From contig CANUEZ040000020.1 in assembly GCA_948099385.1 (NCBI GenBank), positions 11,053,501 to 11,117,500 on the forward strand: a stretch of 64,000 nt of DNA, in the 5' to 3' direction. The stretch comes from Fasciola hepatica. Lineage: Eukaryota; Platyhelminthes; Trematoda; Plagiorchiida; Fasciolidae. The notes under the pieces are model-generated. The model saw nothing but the letters and a program-made list of their open reading frames with translations, was not told the DNA's origin and did no database searches. The stretch's first letter is position 1; each line of letters begins with the position of its first letter. The position numbers and the translations under genes were made by a program. Shown here in pieces: positions 11,450 through 25,000 of this stretch.

Positions 11450-12840
11450 AGTAAATCTAAAAGCAGAACACAGGCTCTTAGAAAACAATGGCTACCGGGT
11501 CAGTCGATCCTCGTGAGCCCTGGTGAGTGGTGGACCTGAATACTCTCTAAGAGCCTGATGTGTGTTCTCAGACTCAGATGCATGAAAGGTGATCCGCAAA
11601 ACCTGCAGTGGGAGGGTCATGGATTGAAAAGAGACCTATAATTCCACGAGTTTCCAAGGGATACAATTTCAGATCGGTCGGCTCACGGGGACAAGGTGCG
11701 AGGGAAAGTGAGTGGACCAGTTTTGTGGCTTTTTATGCTTTTTGTGTCTCGGTCCTCTACCAGGCAGGAGACTGCAGTCTGAATGTGTTATTCCATGGGA
11801 GATGAAATACTATTTCCCCGACGCCTTTGAAATTTGTTCCCTAAGTGCACAGAAATGTTTCGTCTCACCACATGGAGGCCTTCAGAGAAAAACTTTGGCT
11901 CACTGATGATGACTGGGGAAAGCCAGCGACTAGTTAAACAAAAATGCTCACGGCCTTATACTGCTCTAACTCCTGGATTGGTGCGGCACCGACTAACGAG
12001 GTACGTTTGACGAGGTTTTTAACAAATGACAAGCTTATTTATTATCATCAGTTTTTGGGCTCCGGTAGGCAGAAATGTGTTTGGTGTGGTCCATCACAGA
12101 TTGCAATTCTGCGGAGCTGTTGCTCCAGTTCGTAACACCTCCAGCGTACAGCCTGACGTCCACCGATATTGTTTGGATGGTCTTTTTTGTAAGGCAGAAA
12201 TAAAAAAGGACCTGGTGCCGATCCTCGTTGGACTCCAGAGGGAAAAGTAGATGGTTCAGAGAAGCAGGGACCCGATATCTGTGAATAAGCGATCAGTGAT
12301 AAACATACGGCTATAAGTGAGCACGTTGCCGGGTATTCAGTAGGACTTCACTTTATACTTGAGAATAATGTGGAGCACTGTATCAAAATGTTTTGCCAAA
12401 TAGATGAGGAATTCGAGTGGGATCTTGTCTCTTTTATAGGCCCGAGTAAAACTGGCCGCCAAGCAAAGACTGCTGATGAGGTATGACCTTCCTAACAAGA
12501 AGCCGTGCGGAAGAGGAGAGAAAGCCCCTTTCTTGGGCAGGCATACCAGTACAAAATGTATAAGCTGGCTCTAAAAGATCCTACTGGGGAAGCTAGTAAA
12601 GAAAGCAGGTCAGAAGTTCTCTGATTGACGATGATTGACGTTTTTTGAAGCGTGGCTGATTACAGTTCTCTTCCGGGAAGTCGGGTAATTGTCACAGAGT
12701 AAACACAACTAAGAGAGATCAGCTTGGGTTCCCTCCAGTGTGAATGGCTTCTCTTTAAGAGTCAGAAGGTGAACCTCGTCCGCTCCCATCGAACCAAACG
12801 GGTGAAGTTGTAAGAGGTGGCCTTCTTCCTCCTTCCAGCC
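11450..12840 (-). mobile_element. CR1-like LINE remnant: RT and tail
   Basis: Reading the minus strand downward from 12,830 gives SMGADEVHLLTLKE (the K-P--SPG-DGI-P--LK start of the RT). Next come LFSPLPHGFLLGRSYLISSL (the QHGF-PGRSC block, about 12,500-12,560) and IYLAKHFDTVLHIIL (the DFAKAFDTVPH palm motif, about 12,390-12,430). At about 12,195-12,245 it gives SGVQRGSAPGPFLFLPYKKD, the counterpart of GVPQGSVLGPLLF. Around 11,620-11,790 a frame gives KATKLVHSLSLAPCPREP followed by LKLYPLETRGIIG, the post-RT motif. Several frameshifts and stops are present. The YADD block is not seen, and the 3' boundary near 11,450 is a guess. Confidence 0.7.
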
Positions 12841-14999
12841 GAATAAAATATTGCGTAACTACAGATCAAGAGGCAGAATGGGGGGTCTGAAATGGATAGA
12901 GCCTGCGGGGAGGTATATACGGTCAGGAAGTATGACTAGTAATTTTCTGCCAGTTCAAAAACACTGTAGCTAGGGCGCCGTCTGTAAGTTAGAGCGCAGG
13001 TGAGGTGGCATCTGGATGCCTAGTTCTGCGCAAGAATCCAAAATGAATGAACAGGTCTGAGCCCTATAGTGAGGTTAGACTCTTTGTGTCTAATAAAAGC
13101 TCATTTTGGGCTCGCAAAAGTTACGAATATATTTAAGCCCTGGTTGGCTTGGCCCTAGTCCCGTGGATTTGGGGGTGGCAGATTTCCTGCAGTGTCATCC
13201 AGTAGTTCATGTTAGGGACAGTGCAGCCTTTCCTGCCTAAAAGATGAACGACATTGACAACTTGGAGCTTTTTGGAGATTACCAGATCCGGCACTGAGAG
13301 AGTTTACCCTGTACGGTATCTGGTTGGCTCACAGACTTGCAGCGACAAAGTGAGTTTAGCTGCCGGGCCCCTTGTTGCACGGCCAAAAAGATTACCATCG
13401 CCGTTATTGGCCCTACTGGTTCCCGCAGCGATAGAAAGATATATTAATAAGGGATGGGTAAACAGAGAGCTATTTTTCAGGCCTAAAGGCTGCTCTACAG
13501 AATTAAGGGGTGCAACCTAATTATTGTGTGGAAAAAAAGACAGATCACACTCGCTATGAGAGTATATGGGGAGTTAGCGCCAGCCCTTACCCGTAAAAGT
13601 TAGTAAGGTGGTTCTAGGAGAGAATAAGTGAAATATGTAGAAAGACGTTTTCCGAGAGACAGAAACTTCCCACTGAACTTGTCTCCTGGGGGTTCCTTTT
13701 GGGCCGAGTTTTACCCAGAGATGGAGGTTTTACTATCGAGGTTCCCTGGGATAAGCGAACTTTATGTGACTCCGGAAATTAGGAATATTCTGTAGCGCCT
13801 CACTTCCTCAAAGCGCTACTATTCTTGCAACCTATAAACATTCATGAATTGAAACAACGTCAAGCTCCGCCATAGGAGCTTCGTCCCATGTCCAGCCTTC
13901 TTATCCCTCCCTGACTGAGGAAAAATCCGTTAGACTTTCTCTTCTCGTGAACCGCCGCCCCCTTATTATTAACTTCGACTAACCACAAAGCTTCGCGCTC
14001 TTGTCCAGCTCCGATAATGTCCACATCACTAACACTTAGCCAGTTGGTTCCATCCTGCTTGCAAAAGCCTCTACAAAAGGCTTTAAGCTGTTCAAGAGAG
14101 GCGGAAGCCCTAGAAGTGGAGGATGTTGCTTTTACTTTATTAGCATCTTTACTGGACCATCTACGACCACCCTACCCGGAAGCTATCCGGTACTCCATAA
14201 GGGGGGTTGTTCAACCAGCTAAAACGCTCTGGCCGCGTGCATGGGCCTCCTTGTGCGTACTGTTCTGGCTTTATACTCAAAACTGTTGCTCTTCGCCGTC
14301 CATCGACGATGCCACAATAATCCAAGCTGATCTGTGTTGGTTACGTTGCACCCAATATTGACTGAGAAGCTCTCACACCCCAATCATTCCTCGAATTTTG
14401 TCCCATGTGCTCGAACAGGTTTCAAAACTCAGCATGCCCCCACTCACAGAAGGAGAAAAAACTAGATTTTTCCCCACCTCAGACTCGTCTAACTTGGAAA
14501 CTAAAGTACCTAGTATCTTCTTCAGAAGTTATCATGGAGTGGTTTTTTGCGTTTACTGCCCCCATTTATACAAACTCACCCAGCTCCATCATTCACCCGT
14601 CTGCTCACCACGACTGGCAGGGTCTCACCGATCTACTTCACTCAGTGCCTCCCGGCGAAAATTCTTGGCCCACAAAAAGCAGCTCGCTGCGGATCTACTA
14701 TATCCTACACTCCTTCGGGGTTCAAATCAGGCTTTGACTTGCCGAGCCCCCTGTATTGGATCTGACACCCTCTCATCTTCATAACTGGAATACAAAAAGG
14801 TTGTACCATCCTTCATGAGTTTCGATGAGTTTTCTCCCTTCATCCTTCTACGCAGGTTCTCTAATAACATCCGCTTTACTAAAGAAAAGCTCTGAAGAAA
14901 ACAGGAAGCTTCTACCCTGAGCCGACTGGATGAGCCCCTCCAGATTCTACAACTGACGAAGAACACCCAAGAAAACTGTGGTTTTAGTATTTCTCACCT
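12841..14999. other. unrecognised; pyrimidine-rich after about 13,850
   Basis: No domain is recognised up to about 13,850. From there the + strand is pyrimidine-rich and carries overlapping open frames (for example 14,017-14,361 and 14,398-14,784). Because the LINE RT linker starts at about 15,010 on the same strand, this may be the decayed endonuclease end of that element, but I could not match endonuclease motifs. Confidence 0.35.
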
Positions 15000-16360
15000 G
15001 AAGTTACCAAATGGCTTGCATGATGGCTCTCCAGCTGCAACTGCTGAGGCTTGTAATTGGGTTCCCCCCCTTTTACGACGGCCGAACCTGTTATCGTTTC
15101 CACCTCACCAGTACCCTTTTGCTGAGTCCTTTTTGTCACACACAGAGTTTGTGCTCTGTTACAGATCTGATATATTCTCTGACGCGAAGCCCTCATCCGG
15201 CCTCAGACTCGACAGACTCCCGCCAGCTCTGCTTCGATTTTGCCGAACTCTGGAAGATGACCCTTCCCATCTCCGCGGAAAAGGTTCGCCATTACCTTTC
15301 TCCGAATAAAGTGTCCTGCTTTTGACCCCATAAGCAATTGACCCTTCAACCATATATTCATAGCTTTTGGACTATTTGGAAGCTGGGTGGAAACGCGCCT
15401 GCACGAGTATTCATTTTCCCTCAACCCAATACATAAAGGCGAACATAGACTTCTTTATGCTCTGTCTCGTAATATTTGCCTACTCGACTTCCTCATCCTG
15501 TTCGCTAAAGCAGCAGACAGCAGGAAAGGCCAAATTATCATCCTCTTGGACATGAATAAGATACTTTACCGCGTTAATCCCTCCACTTTTGATCAGACTC
15601 GTTGCCTCCAGAGTTAGAGCCCCTCTTCTGAGCTGGTTCTCCCCCTACCTTTCCGATCGCCGCCAAGGGGTATTAGTTGATGAACTTCCCTCGCAACCCT
15701 TCTGTGTCACTATTGGTGTCATTCAAAGCAGCGTGCTGGGAACACCTATTCCTAATGTACTGCAGTGAAGTTTCCTCTGCAATACGCCATGTCTTTTGTT
15801 TGCTGATGGCACACCTGTAGTGCATAACTTCTTGACCCAGAACTTCAGATACTCAGTTTTTGATAAACAGTAAAACGAAAACGCCTTTAACGCTGCTGTC
15901 ATTTATAGGGGATGGAGTTGTCAGCCGATCAATGGACCCTCATGGCTCTGCTTTGCCAAGCCCCTCCAACGTCTTTCCCAACAAAAAGCTCACTCATTAT
16001 CCATAACCCGTCAGTACGAAGTCTTGAGTTGCACTATTCGTGCACACCAACCTCAGCTTTTTAAGCCGCTGGGGCGATAGAATCCACATTATTTTTTTGT
16101 AGATCATTTTCAGTGACAGGTACAAACTCCTGTTCAAAAGTTCTACGTCAAAACCCCCAGGTAGTCTTCCTATCACTTCCACAAATACTCGTCAAATGGA
16201 CAAAATAATAAGGAGGATTCGCAGTGTGCTCTTAGTGAATGGCTACGACCCTGAGGCTTAAAATTTCCAATGCTACTAGGAAGACAGTAGTGATAATAAG
16301 ATTTTGACTCTTTCTCAGTTGTACATTCGGAATTGATTTTGAACAAAAAGGTGGTCGAAA
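15000..16360 (+). mobile_element. CR1/Jockey-like LINE remnant: linker, RT and tail
   Basis: At about 15,013-15,050 LPNGLHDGSPAATAEACN matches the linker (PPL-HNGSP-ST---KA-). About 15,470-15,590 gives LDFLILFAKAADSRKGQ then ILLDMNKI, the RT palm. About 15,615-15,730 gives SRVRAPLLSWFSPYLSDR, VLVDELPSQPFCVT and GVIQSSVLGTPI. The catalytic pair reads FADG at 15,799-15,810, so the second Asp is lost. After frame changes, about 16,020-16,200 gives HYSCTPTSAF and VFLSLPQILVKW, and about 16,205-16,345 gives IIRRIRSVLLVNGYDPEA, the post-RT region. It resembles the two minus-strand copies at 28-32 kb (all share a DFL---TKA-D-GK type block), so these probably form one subfamily. Confidence 0.75.
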
Positions 16361-19300
16361 AAAGCTGTTCTCGCAAATCGAGTGGGCTGTTTGTAGTATA
16401 GAAACCAACATTTACTCTTTCCTTGTGAATACACGGGCGATGCCAATCAGTTTAGTGTGGCGTTGCGTGAAAAACCTCGAGTCGAATACCGATTTATGCA
16501 GCGTCTAATCAGCTGCATGTCATGTATCGGGCCACGGGTTGAAACTGGCTATATTTTTTATTCCCTAGGCGACATTCTGCAATGAAACTAATATTTGCAT
16601 ATTATTGGGAAATATCAGATTCATGATATTATTTTCCTCAAGCTGTCACATAGGTACGATAACCACGTTGAGTAGTTACGGCAAAATGTCCTGTAACTAC
16701 TATTGTCGTGTGCACAGTCGCTAGTGCTTGTTTCAAACTTCCGGATATCTCCTGTTTTCCGGTAACTGAGAAAATCCGATAGGTGAGGGTACTTGTCAGC
16801 GAAAGCAACTTGGAAGGAGGTAGGATGCGTCTATAAGTTCTACTTAACTTCGATTTCAAAAATAAAATGAATTCAAACAAATAGGCTCTTCTGCTGAATC
16901 GTGTAGTCGCCAAGATTTCTGACTTTATGTAGAAATAATTTATGCAATTGCTAAACCAGCTGCTGCCAGCTCACATCCATCCCCACATGGAAATGGAAAA
17001 GTTCTGCATCCTTGCCTGTACAGCCGTCAGGATAACCGTTCAATCGCTCAGGAGCAAAACTGTCTGGACAGTATGAGAAACACGACGGATTGATAAAGTG
17101 TGGTCAGCATATATATTCCCATCGTCACTGAAAAAACTGTCTGAACCGTCGGTATCTACTCACGGAATTGTGGCTGCGCGTAAGTGGTCAGCTTAAGCTC
17201 TAACTGCGTGTTTAGTCGAAATCCTTCGAGCTATGTCACTAACTTTCCGTCCTGTATTCATAACCAGTAGAAATCTTCAAAGAGGGCAAGTGGAAATGTA
17301 CCTCACCTGAGTTTCAAAATCCCCCGTAATTACCACTGTGACTATTATCCGTCCACATCAATATTCACAAGCGATGAATCTCGTAGTACTAAAGCAGCAC
17401 CGATATGAAAAATACACCAAAAGGAAACGAAGGCTACGTTAAAGCAAAATATCAAGCTGGACGCGTGTGCAATTTGCGACGAACCGAAAGTACCAGTGAA
17501 TAAAAACTAGGTCCATGGAAACTTCAGAAGATTCGATTGACTTAAACTTACGCAAACAAACAAAGCGGGGAAGTGGAAACCAAGCTTCGCAACGATCGTT
17601 CGGAAAAATAAATTCCAAATGGTGACCGGAAAACGGCCACTTTCTCAGCACCTTTGTGGCCACTTCAGCTGCCTTGGCGGACGAGTAATGTTTTTAATCT
17701 TATCTGCGGCTACCGGTAGTTCTTCTCATTTGTAACCATCTTCCACATCGCTGGCCTCTAAGGGCTACTCATCATAGCACTGCTCCTATGTATTTCGAAT
17801 CGATCTGCACATAATTGTTTGCATCCAATTTTGCTTATTCATGCCTCCTTGTCCCATTGGTGGTTCACAACAGGCCTACTCGAGGACTTCCATTTCGGGA
17901 AAAATCATATTTGGCATATATATGAACCCTTAGGAAGTTATCCCGCCATAACCTTTTTACAAAATTTTAGTTTTTGAACCATTCGCACTTCCTTCCGTGC
18001 ACAAAAATGAAAACGTTCCCCGCACGTTGAGTATCTTTATTATAACTCCTAAAGACTCCTTCTGTGACCTCCTTAGTGCATATCTAATTGATCTTAGAAG
18101 GATTCTGCAAAGCTACCTCTGCCACTATGAAAGATAGAGTTTTCTGCCCAGTTTGTCCTGTGTTGCTCCTCACAAACAGACACACCATACATTTTAGGGT
18201 CCGGCATCCCACTCTAGTTGGCGGGTGGTCTAGCATGGTCTGTATTTGCGCCTTGTGTCCGAGTCATTAACCGATAGATTGCCAGTTTTTGTGCGATTGT
18301 GGGTCAGGAGGCCCAAAAACAAGTGATCCCTCGCGTATTTATCCCGAGAAGCCGCCGATATCATTCATCAACCGCAGCTGTGTTTTACATCTGGTGTTCC
18401 TACTCGGACTTGTGTCTCGTGTTATGCGTTTTGAGCCTACCTGGCCCTGCTCCCTGTGGTCCGTGCCTTGTGCTCCTTCTGCATCTTGCCCTCCGACTTG
18501 TGTTGCGTGCTTATTTGGCTTTGGTCTTTCATCAAATCTGGCATATCAACGGCAAATGAATTGTATCATTGGGACCAAGAGAGATGAGGCCTTCTTCGCC
18601 CCATGCATGTTCTCGCGCGATGGTAGAGTGCCCCAGGATAGGCTGTCACTGAAAAATTTCTGAATTTCTTTTCCCTCTGTCTTACAATCCCAAAATCTAG
18701 CACTTACCATTACAGCGGTAGTGTTCTGTAAATACCAGTTCTATGATTTACATAGATTGCTGGAGGAAGTTGCTGTTTTATATATCCACATGAAGCCACG
18801 GCTGACTAAACAGACAGACAGCAGCCGTTTCCGGTTCTTTTCCAGAACTTGGCTCCCACGGACCGTTCTCGCCTACTCTTTCGCATAAATAATAAACTAG
18901 AACGCTTCTTTCTTGCTGGACATAACAACTGGATTGCGGATACGATGTGGTATTCGTCATCAACTCGATTGCTTTCCTACCGGTTTCCTCTCTCCAGCAT
19001 TACCGCCGCCCGGTCACCAGATCCCGGAACACTTGAACTTACCGCCTCAAAACAACCAAGTCCAGCCCCAGAGATGGGCGATGCCGTCAGATATGCCACT
19101 TCAGCCGAAGCGCATCTAGTGTGCAAAGTGTTTGCAGTGATTCGCAAGTGGAACCTGGTTGGCAAAGTCCGCATCCTGCTACCAGAAAAGATTTTCACTT
19201 TGAGTCCAGCTCATCGTGAGTCCCATTCATCAGCACTTTTTGCGGGCCATAGAATAATATGTTTAAGCTCGTAATGCTGATGCAAGCGGGTCGTCCGGGC

Positions 19301-19389
19301 TGTCCACCCAAATTTTCACTAGTTTCTATCGAGCTGCTGCTCAAAATAAGCACTAAAATTAACTTTTTCACGCCCAATTTCATCGGTTA
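16361..19389. other. no recognisable feature
   Basis: About 3 kb without a domain, RNA gene or repeat I can support. Open frames near 18,289-18,663 and 18,849-19,274 on the + strand have no family I recognise, and their composition does not separate them clearly from chance. Confidence 0.45.
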
Positions 19390-22050
19390 ACTTGCCCATC
19401 CCCAGAGTTATAACTCACTGCACCATTAAACTACCGGCAAATTTACCGTCGTCGTCCCTTACGTCACCAAGACCATTAAATAAGTTGCTCAGTGAACTAT
19501 TTACCAGTGGTCCTTCAGCAATCAGCGACATGAATAGTGACTACCTGCCTTCTCAATCATTCCACATGTTAGGCCACACAGAGCTCTTTCACCGCTTTAT
19601 TCTGATCTTGCGAAGCATTGAGTCTCCTCCCGAACCGTACCCCTGAGATATGTTAACCGTAGAGATTAGCCGACCCGTCTTTATCACACGACCCACCTTT
19701 CAAAACAGACGGCAGAAGCGGTACAACAAACTTCCACACAAACATCGCCTTTACCTGAAATTAGTACTCACATTCGCCCCACAATGCTCCTTTCATCGAT
19801 CTTCCGCCTAGTAACCACAATCGAGGTGGTACATTAATAACCTTTTGCGATGTAGCAAACAAGTAGCCGGAAGGACACCAGTATCCACCCGACTATGGCC
19901 GCTTCACTAGGGTGCAGTAATCTTGGAATGGAATGGGCAGTTTGTTCACACATCATTGAATTCGCAAGCATCCAAGATCCAAATTCGAAAGATATGGCCA
20001 TTGACGGATCAGAAAAAGTTACCAACCAAAGTTTTTTCAAAGTAATCACATTGCTGCAGGCGCATACATTCATTTGCACAGCCTTATTGCCGCCCGTTTT
20101 CTCGTCAAAATAACCAATGTATATCCCCGTTAAAATATCTTCCCGCATTCCTCCAGCAGTCAGTGATGCAACTGACGATTGTCCGCAATCTCATCGGACC
20201 ACTTGTTCCCCAGCACAGTGCTCCTGCACTGCTTTACCCCGATCTTGCAAAGCATCTTATCCCGTCCACATCTGCATAACCCAAGTATATATATCCTGCA
20301 ACTTTACCACTCTGTTGTTATCACATGCCACCTATCAAAATGGTTACTAAAAATTTACGCTCACCTGCTACCTTCTCCACCACCTCTTTCGTATGTTATT
20401 CGGCTTTGTTACAGTCATAACTGTGCTTCCTAGATAGCCTTATTACCCAATCACCGACCTCATACAGACATATCTCCACCCACCTGCAATTGAGTATACA
20501 ATTTTCTGAACATTCATCAGCCTTCATCCGGCAAACTCCAACATCACTCTGGCGGCCTCTCGCCATCTCCAGGGGTGCTTTTCGCCTCATATACATCTGA
20601 TTCTGTCATGGTATATATATCCGGCTACCAAACTTAGCAGATCTATTCATCGGTTGTTCTGTGTATTTCCTTTCCCATTCTCCATTCCGATAGATCATCT
20701 TAGACACTGCCGATCTTTGGTACACTCTTTTCACCACGTGAAGTATTTACTAAGAAATCTCAGTATGTAAATACTCACCTGTCCTTCGATTGACCATCTC
20801 TCATGCAGGCCACGTTTCTGCCCACGCAACATACATCAATTTTGCCAGTTCCCATTCCCTTATTGATGCATCATACTCCTTTCTGCCGAAAGCAAAACAA
20901 TCCGCTCAAAGTCTATGTGTTTTTTATCCGGCCACTTTTCTCACCATCGCTTTGACAATCACAGTACAGTTTGTTTTCCGTTTGTCATACAACTGCATGG
21001 CCCATCCGATATACGGTCATTGTCTTCACAACTGTAATCTTCGACTGGTTTTCTTGGTCTTTATATGTAATGCCACCATGTTCCATCGTCTAATTTTACA
21101 TGGTAACCTCTCTCATATATTGCGGGGCTTTCGCTTGATTACCTCCTTTTTCGGGAATGTTTCTTTTTCACGATATACATGTCTCCGTCAATCCAGTTTG
21201 GTTCTCCGGCAGGACATTCTTGTTTCCGTAGGATTTGTGTAATTCTTCACTATTCCCCATCCACCCCAGACTTTGACAGAATAACTACACCCCCACATTG
21301 GGCCGGCTCGGCCACCTGACCTTGAGTTTAAATTAACCGGGATGTACCGCAACAACTGACTTGAATGCTTTCCCTTACATTCAGTAGCTTTCGGATAATA
21401 GTACGATCGTCCTATACACTCCGATTCAGCTTTCAACTGTACTGTTTGATCTTTTGCATTGCGGCAGGCTTTGGGGTTATCCGAAATCAACAATTATTAC
21501 TATTTATCATTCCTTCCGTCTTCATCACCAGATCTACTGCATTGTTTTTCTACACTGGATGCCCTAACTTCGTTCATCTTTCCGGATTAGTCCCATGGGG
21601 CCTTTTCTTTGGTAATTGTAGTAAGACCGTTATGTTCAAATGTTTATTATCAGGTTTTAACCTCTCCCTCTTCCATGCGATCCGTACAGTCTACTGCAAC
21701 CCTTACACGCTGTCGGTCTCCATCACTGCCCTAGGCAAATGCTCAGGATTGATTTGTCATTATACTCAATTCAAACCGTTGTCTTTTATTGTTTACTCTA
21801 TCGTAAGAAAATCTTTCCTAGGATCGAATACCTATCTTTTCCCGGTCGCTCTCTTTGTCAGCATTCTAGCACTCTTTCCTCACCGGAAGTGTTTGCTATT
21901 TTCTATATGATAAACGCAGTCAATATATTACCAATAAATTTGACTGGCATAATTTCTCACCCTCTCTTTCAGCTCTGTTTCTAATATTCCATCTCCTTTC
22001 TTTCCGAGTTTTCCAGCCTTATCCTTACCATTCAGGAAGCAGCAACAATT
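19390..22050. repeat. pyrimidine-rich diverged repeat tract (+ strand C/T-rich)
   Basis: Over about 2.6 kb the + strand is strongly C/T-rich. Two stretches are clearly related. CCTTCAGCAATCAGCGAC (from 19,512) and the following 110 bases, ending in TTCTGATCTTGCGAAGCATT, align with CCTCCAGCAGTCAGTGATGC (from 20,150), ending in CCCCGATCTTGCAAAGCATC. Further downstream, ATCACACGACCCACCTTTCA (19,683) parallels ATCACATGCCACCTATCAAA (20,320). Long open frames here, such as 21,365-21,910, are rich in Phe, Leu, Ser and Ile, as expected from T/C-rich DNA, and I do not call them genes. Origin unknown: a noncoding mobile element or a degenerate large-unit satellite are both possible. Confidence 0.6.
20079..20553. 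repeat. left arm of a long inverted repeat (about 0.47 kb)
   Basis: Matches the reverse complement of 22,502-22,978 almost perfectly in its core. A 77-codon frame from 20,117 on the + strand recurs unchanged on the - strand from 22,941. A second frame (84 codons) differs at one residue, Cys versus Arg, from one C/T change. Similarity weakens over the last 20-30 bases at each end. The 1.95 kb loop is not itself symmetric. Confidence 0.9.
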
Positions 22051-25000
22051 TTTGTGTATAATTATGTGGTTTGGCAGAATCAGATGTTAATCAGACGAAT
22101 GGCACCTCTGGAAGTGGAGGAAGATTGCTGGAGGACGTCTGGTGAGACAGTGACCGCCATATAATGATCAGACCCCAATGTATCAACGTGGAAATAGTAA
22201 AGTTGTTATTGAGTCGGCCTGAGATGCATAGCTAAAGCAAATACGGGGTCCGCAGCAGTCAAACGTAGTGGTGAGGTAAATGGAAGGTAGGTGCGTATGC
22301 AGGTGACCATTGCTATGAACGGAACGTTAAATATCGACAGAGAGATAAGCCATGGTACCAAGGCATGTGGTTCGAAGAACGGTATTGAAGCGGCAAAAAA
22401 TAAGAGAAATCGTCAAAGGAGACAGCTGCAAAGACGGGTGGTCACACGCTGACTGAGTCAGTTAGGTGGAAAACAAATGAAGTATCTGGAGGAAGATAGC
22501 AACGGTCAGAGTGATGTTGGAGTTTGCCGGATGAAGGCTGATGAATGTTCAGAAAATTGTATACTCAATTGCAGGTGGGTGGAGATATGTCTGTATGAGG
22601 TCGGTGATTGGGTAATAAGGCTATCTAGGAAGCACAGTTATGACTGTAACAAAGCCGAATAACATACGAAAGAGGTGGTGGAGAAGGTAGCAGGTGAGCG
22701 TAAATTTTTAGTAACCATTTTGATAGGTGGCGTGTGATAACAACAGAGTGGTAAAGTTGCAGGATATATATACTTGGGTTATGCAGATGTGGACGGGATA
22801 AGATGCTTTGCAAGATCGGGGTAAAGCAGTGCAGGAGCACTGTGCTGGGGAACAAGTGGTCCGATGAGATTGCGGACAATCGTCAGTTGCATCACTGACT
22901 GCTGGAGGAATGCGGGAAGATATTTTAACGGGGATATACATTGGTTATTTTGACGAGAAGACGGGCTGCGACAAGACTGCAAAGGTGAATAAATATGTTG
23001 TTTCTGGCGTCATTTCCGGGTTTCCGCCATAATGTTTAATGGGACTATTTGTTGTTTAGGCACTAATCCTATATGTTGTGTTTGGAGGCAAATTTGCCAA
23101 ACTAAATTGCTTTTTGTATAAGCTATCAACTTCCGTCAAGAATGTATGCCAATTCTCAGCTGTAGGATCCACTCACTGATGTTCTTCTGAATGGAGTATA
23201 AATATCTGCTTGGCGTAAAATGTTTCGTGGCATTTACAACACTGACTACACATTGGTGAACAAACCGTTGATGATAAAATAAGACAACGCTAGCGCAACA
23301 ATTAGAGCCACCAAGTATATATGAATACAGTTCTTTTTTAACCCGCAAAAGGATCTAGATGATGGTCTGTCCCAGCCCTAGGTTTCCAACTTTGAAGTTA
23401 GTTCTGGTGACGGGAATTTTTATTCGCTTGCCTAACTGAGCCCACATATTGTAGCTGACCTCACTTACTACCGATATGCATTGGCCAAGTGGATGGATCT
23501 TACGGCATCCTGCAGCTTTTTGCATTGTTATTTTTTAAAAGTGATGGGTAACATAACCAGTGGGAAGGCTTTCTTCCTGATTTTGTTAGGGTTTTGAAGT
23601 GTCCTAAATATCTGGGCCGACAAGCAATGATCGGCTCACTGACTCATAACGAATAGCTTCAAAATTCGTTTGCTAGTATAGCGGTAGACGTAATACCCAG
23701 AGCAACAGGGTGTTTTGGAATGGTATATGGATATAATTCCAGCACTTGAAATGGAAGACAAAAGGAGAGGCGCGGTTTGGTGGATTGCAGCTTAGGATCA
23801 ACACAGAACCTAAGTAAACTCGAGTTTTGACAACGGGTGGTGATCACTAATGGTAGCAGCGACCCTGGCGTCAAGGCCAGGCACGTTGCAGAAAATGTAC
23901 TCGACATAATTTGGGACGATCACTGGTCACGGGAAGGCCGCTTGACATGCTTGCCTTAAAAAGCTTGAAAGCGGGAGAGAGTTGCGGAAAGATGAAAAAC
24001 AGGCTTCACTGGCGTCATGCCATGATCAGCTTAGTCAAATACCTGCGCTGCAGAAGAAGTGTTTACGTAAACCGAATCTAAATCGTAGGCTTAGGAGAGA
24101 ATTAAGGAGGAATCTTGCTTCAAAGAAGAAGGCAAACTCTAATATTTATGGAAGTCGCCAAGGAAAAGCGAGAAAACTTGGGGAAATATGCGTATCTTAC
24201 ACTCGGCGGGGTCATTACCCGTCCCGTAGGAAGGCTGCCTGACCAGCTAGAGCCATATGCCGATTGAAACCAATAAATCTGGCGCGTAGGTGGAGACGTA
24301 GTTGGTGTTTGGCCCGGTTTGCACATAAGACCTGCAGAACAAACAAAGTAGTGTGTAAAACGTTCTTTATGTAATCAGCCGCCGAAGCTGGTCGTAAAGG
24401 AACGATGCATGGAAAGCCGGGATGGTAAGTGGGAGAAAGCCGGGACACAAATGTAAAATACATAAGGCGCAGCTATGACTGATGAATAAGTATGCATTCT
24501 TAGCAGACCTAACAAAAGGAGAGGCAAGAGTACGCGCAGGAGAAGGGACGAACTGATTAGGTTTATTCCTTTATGTTCAGTACCTCTGAGGGCCAGAAGC
24601 TCAGACCTCTTATCGGGGTTGTATTTAAAAGGAGTTGGTGCAAGGGGGAAAATTCTTCTCAAATTAGGTAAATCAACGGTAGATGTAGGCTTTGAACAGG
24701 AGTGGAGCAGAAGGTAGTATGTCTTGATGGGTATAGCTCCAGTTTTGTTAACTAAGTTGGAGACCTAATTCAGGGACCATATTGACAATAATGCATACAC
24801 TGGATGGCTTGATGGCATGGGAAACTGTGAAGTAGTCGTGGAGCATAGGCTTGAATAAAAACAAGGGGGCAGCAAGACTTATATCGGAGGGAAGCTTATT
24901 CCAAATTTTGCCATAAAATGTTTAAAGGGATTAAGGTCCCAGAGCTGGGCTGCATGATGTAGCCCTAAAGACAGAGAAACGACTTTGAAGAGAATGAGAG

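Noticed and set aside
12470..12500. CTGATGAGG, as in a hammerhead ribozyme core
   Set aside because: No matching GAAA segment or helices could be found around it, and it lies within the minus-strand RT remnant.
13254..13520. 88-codon + strand frame
   Set aside because: No recognisable domain, no supporting neighbour, and within the length expected by chance.
21365..21910. 181-codon + strand frame with a hydrophobic, membrane-protein-like translation
   Set aside because: It lies in C/T-rich DNA, which codes Phe, Leu, Ser and Ile by composition. Neighbouring frames look the same and no family is recognisable.
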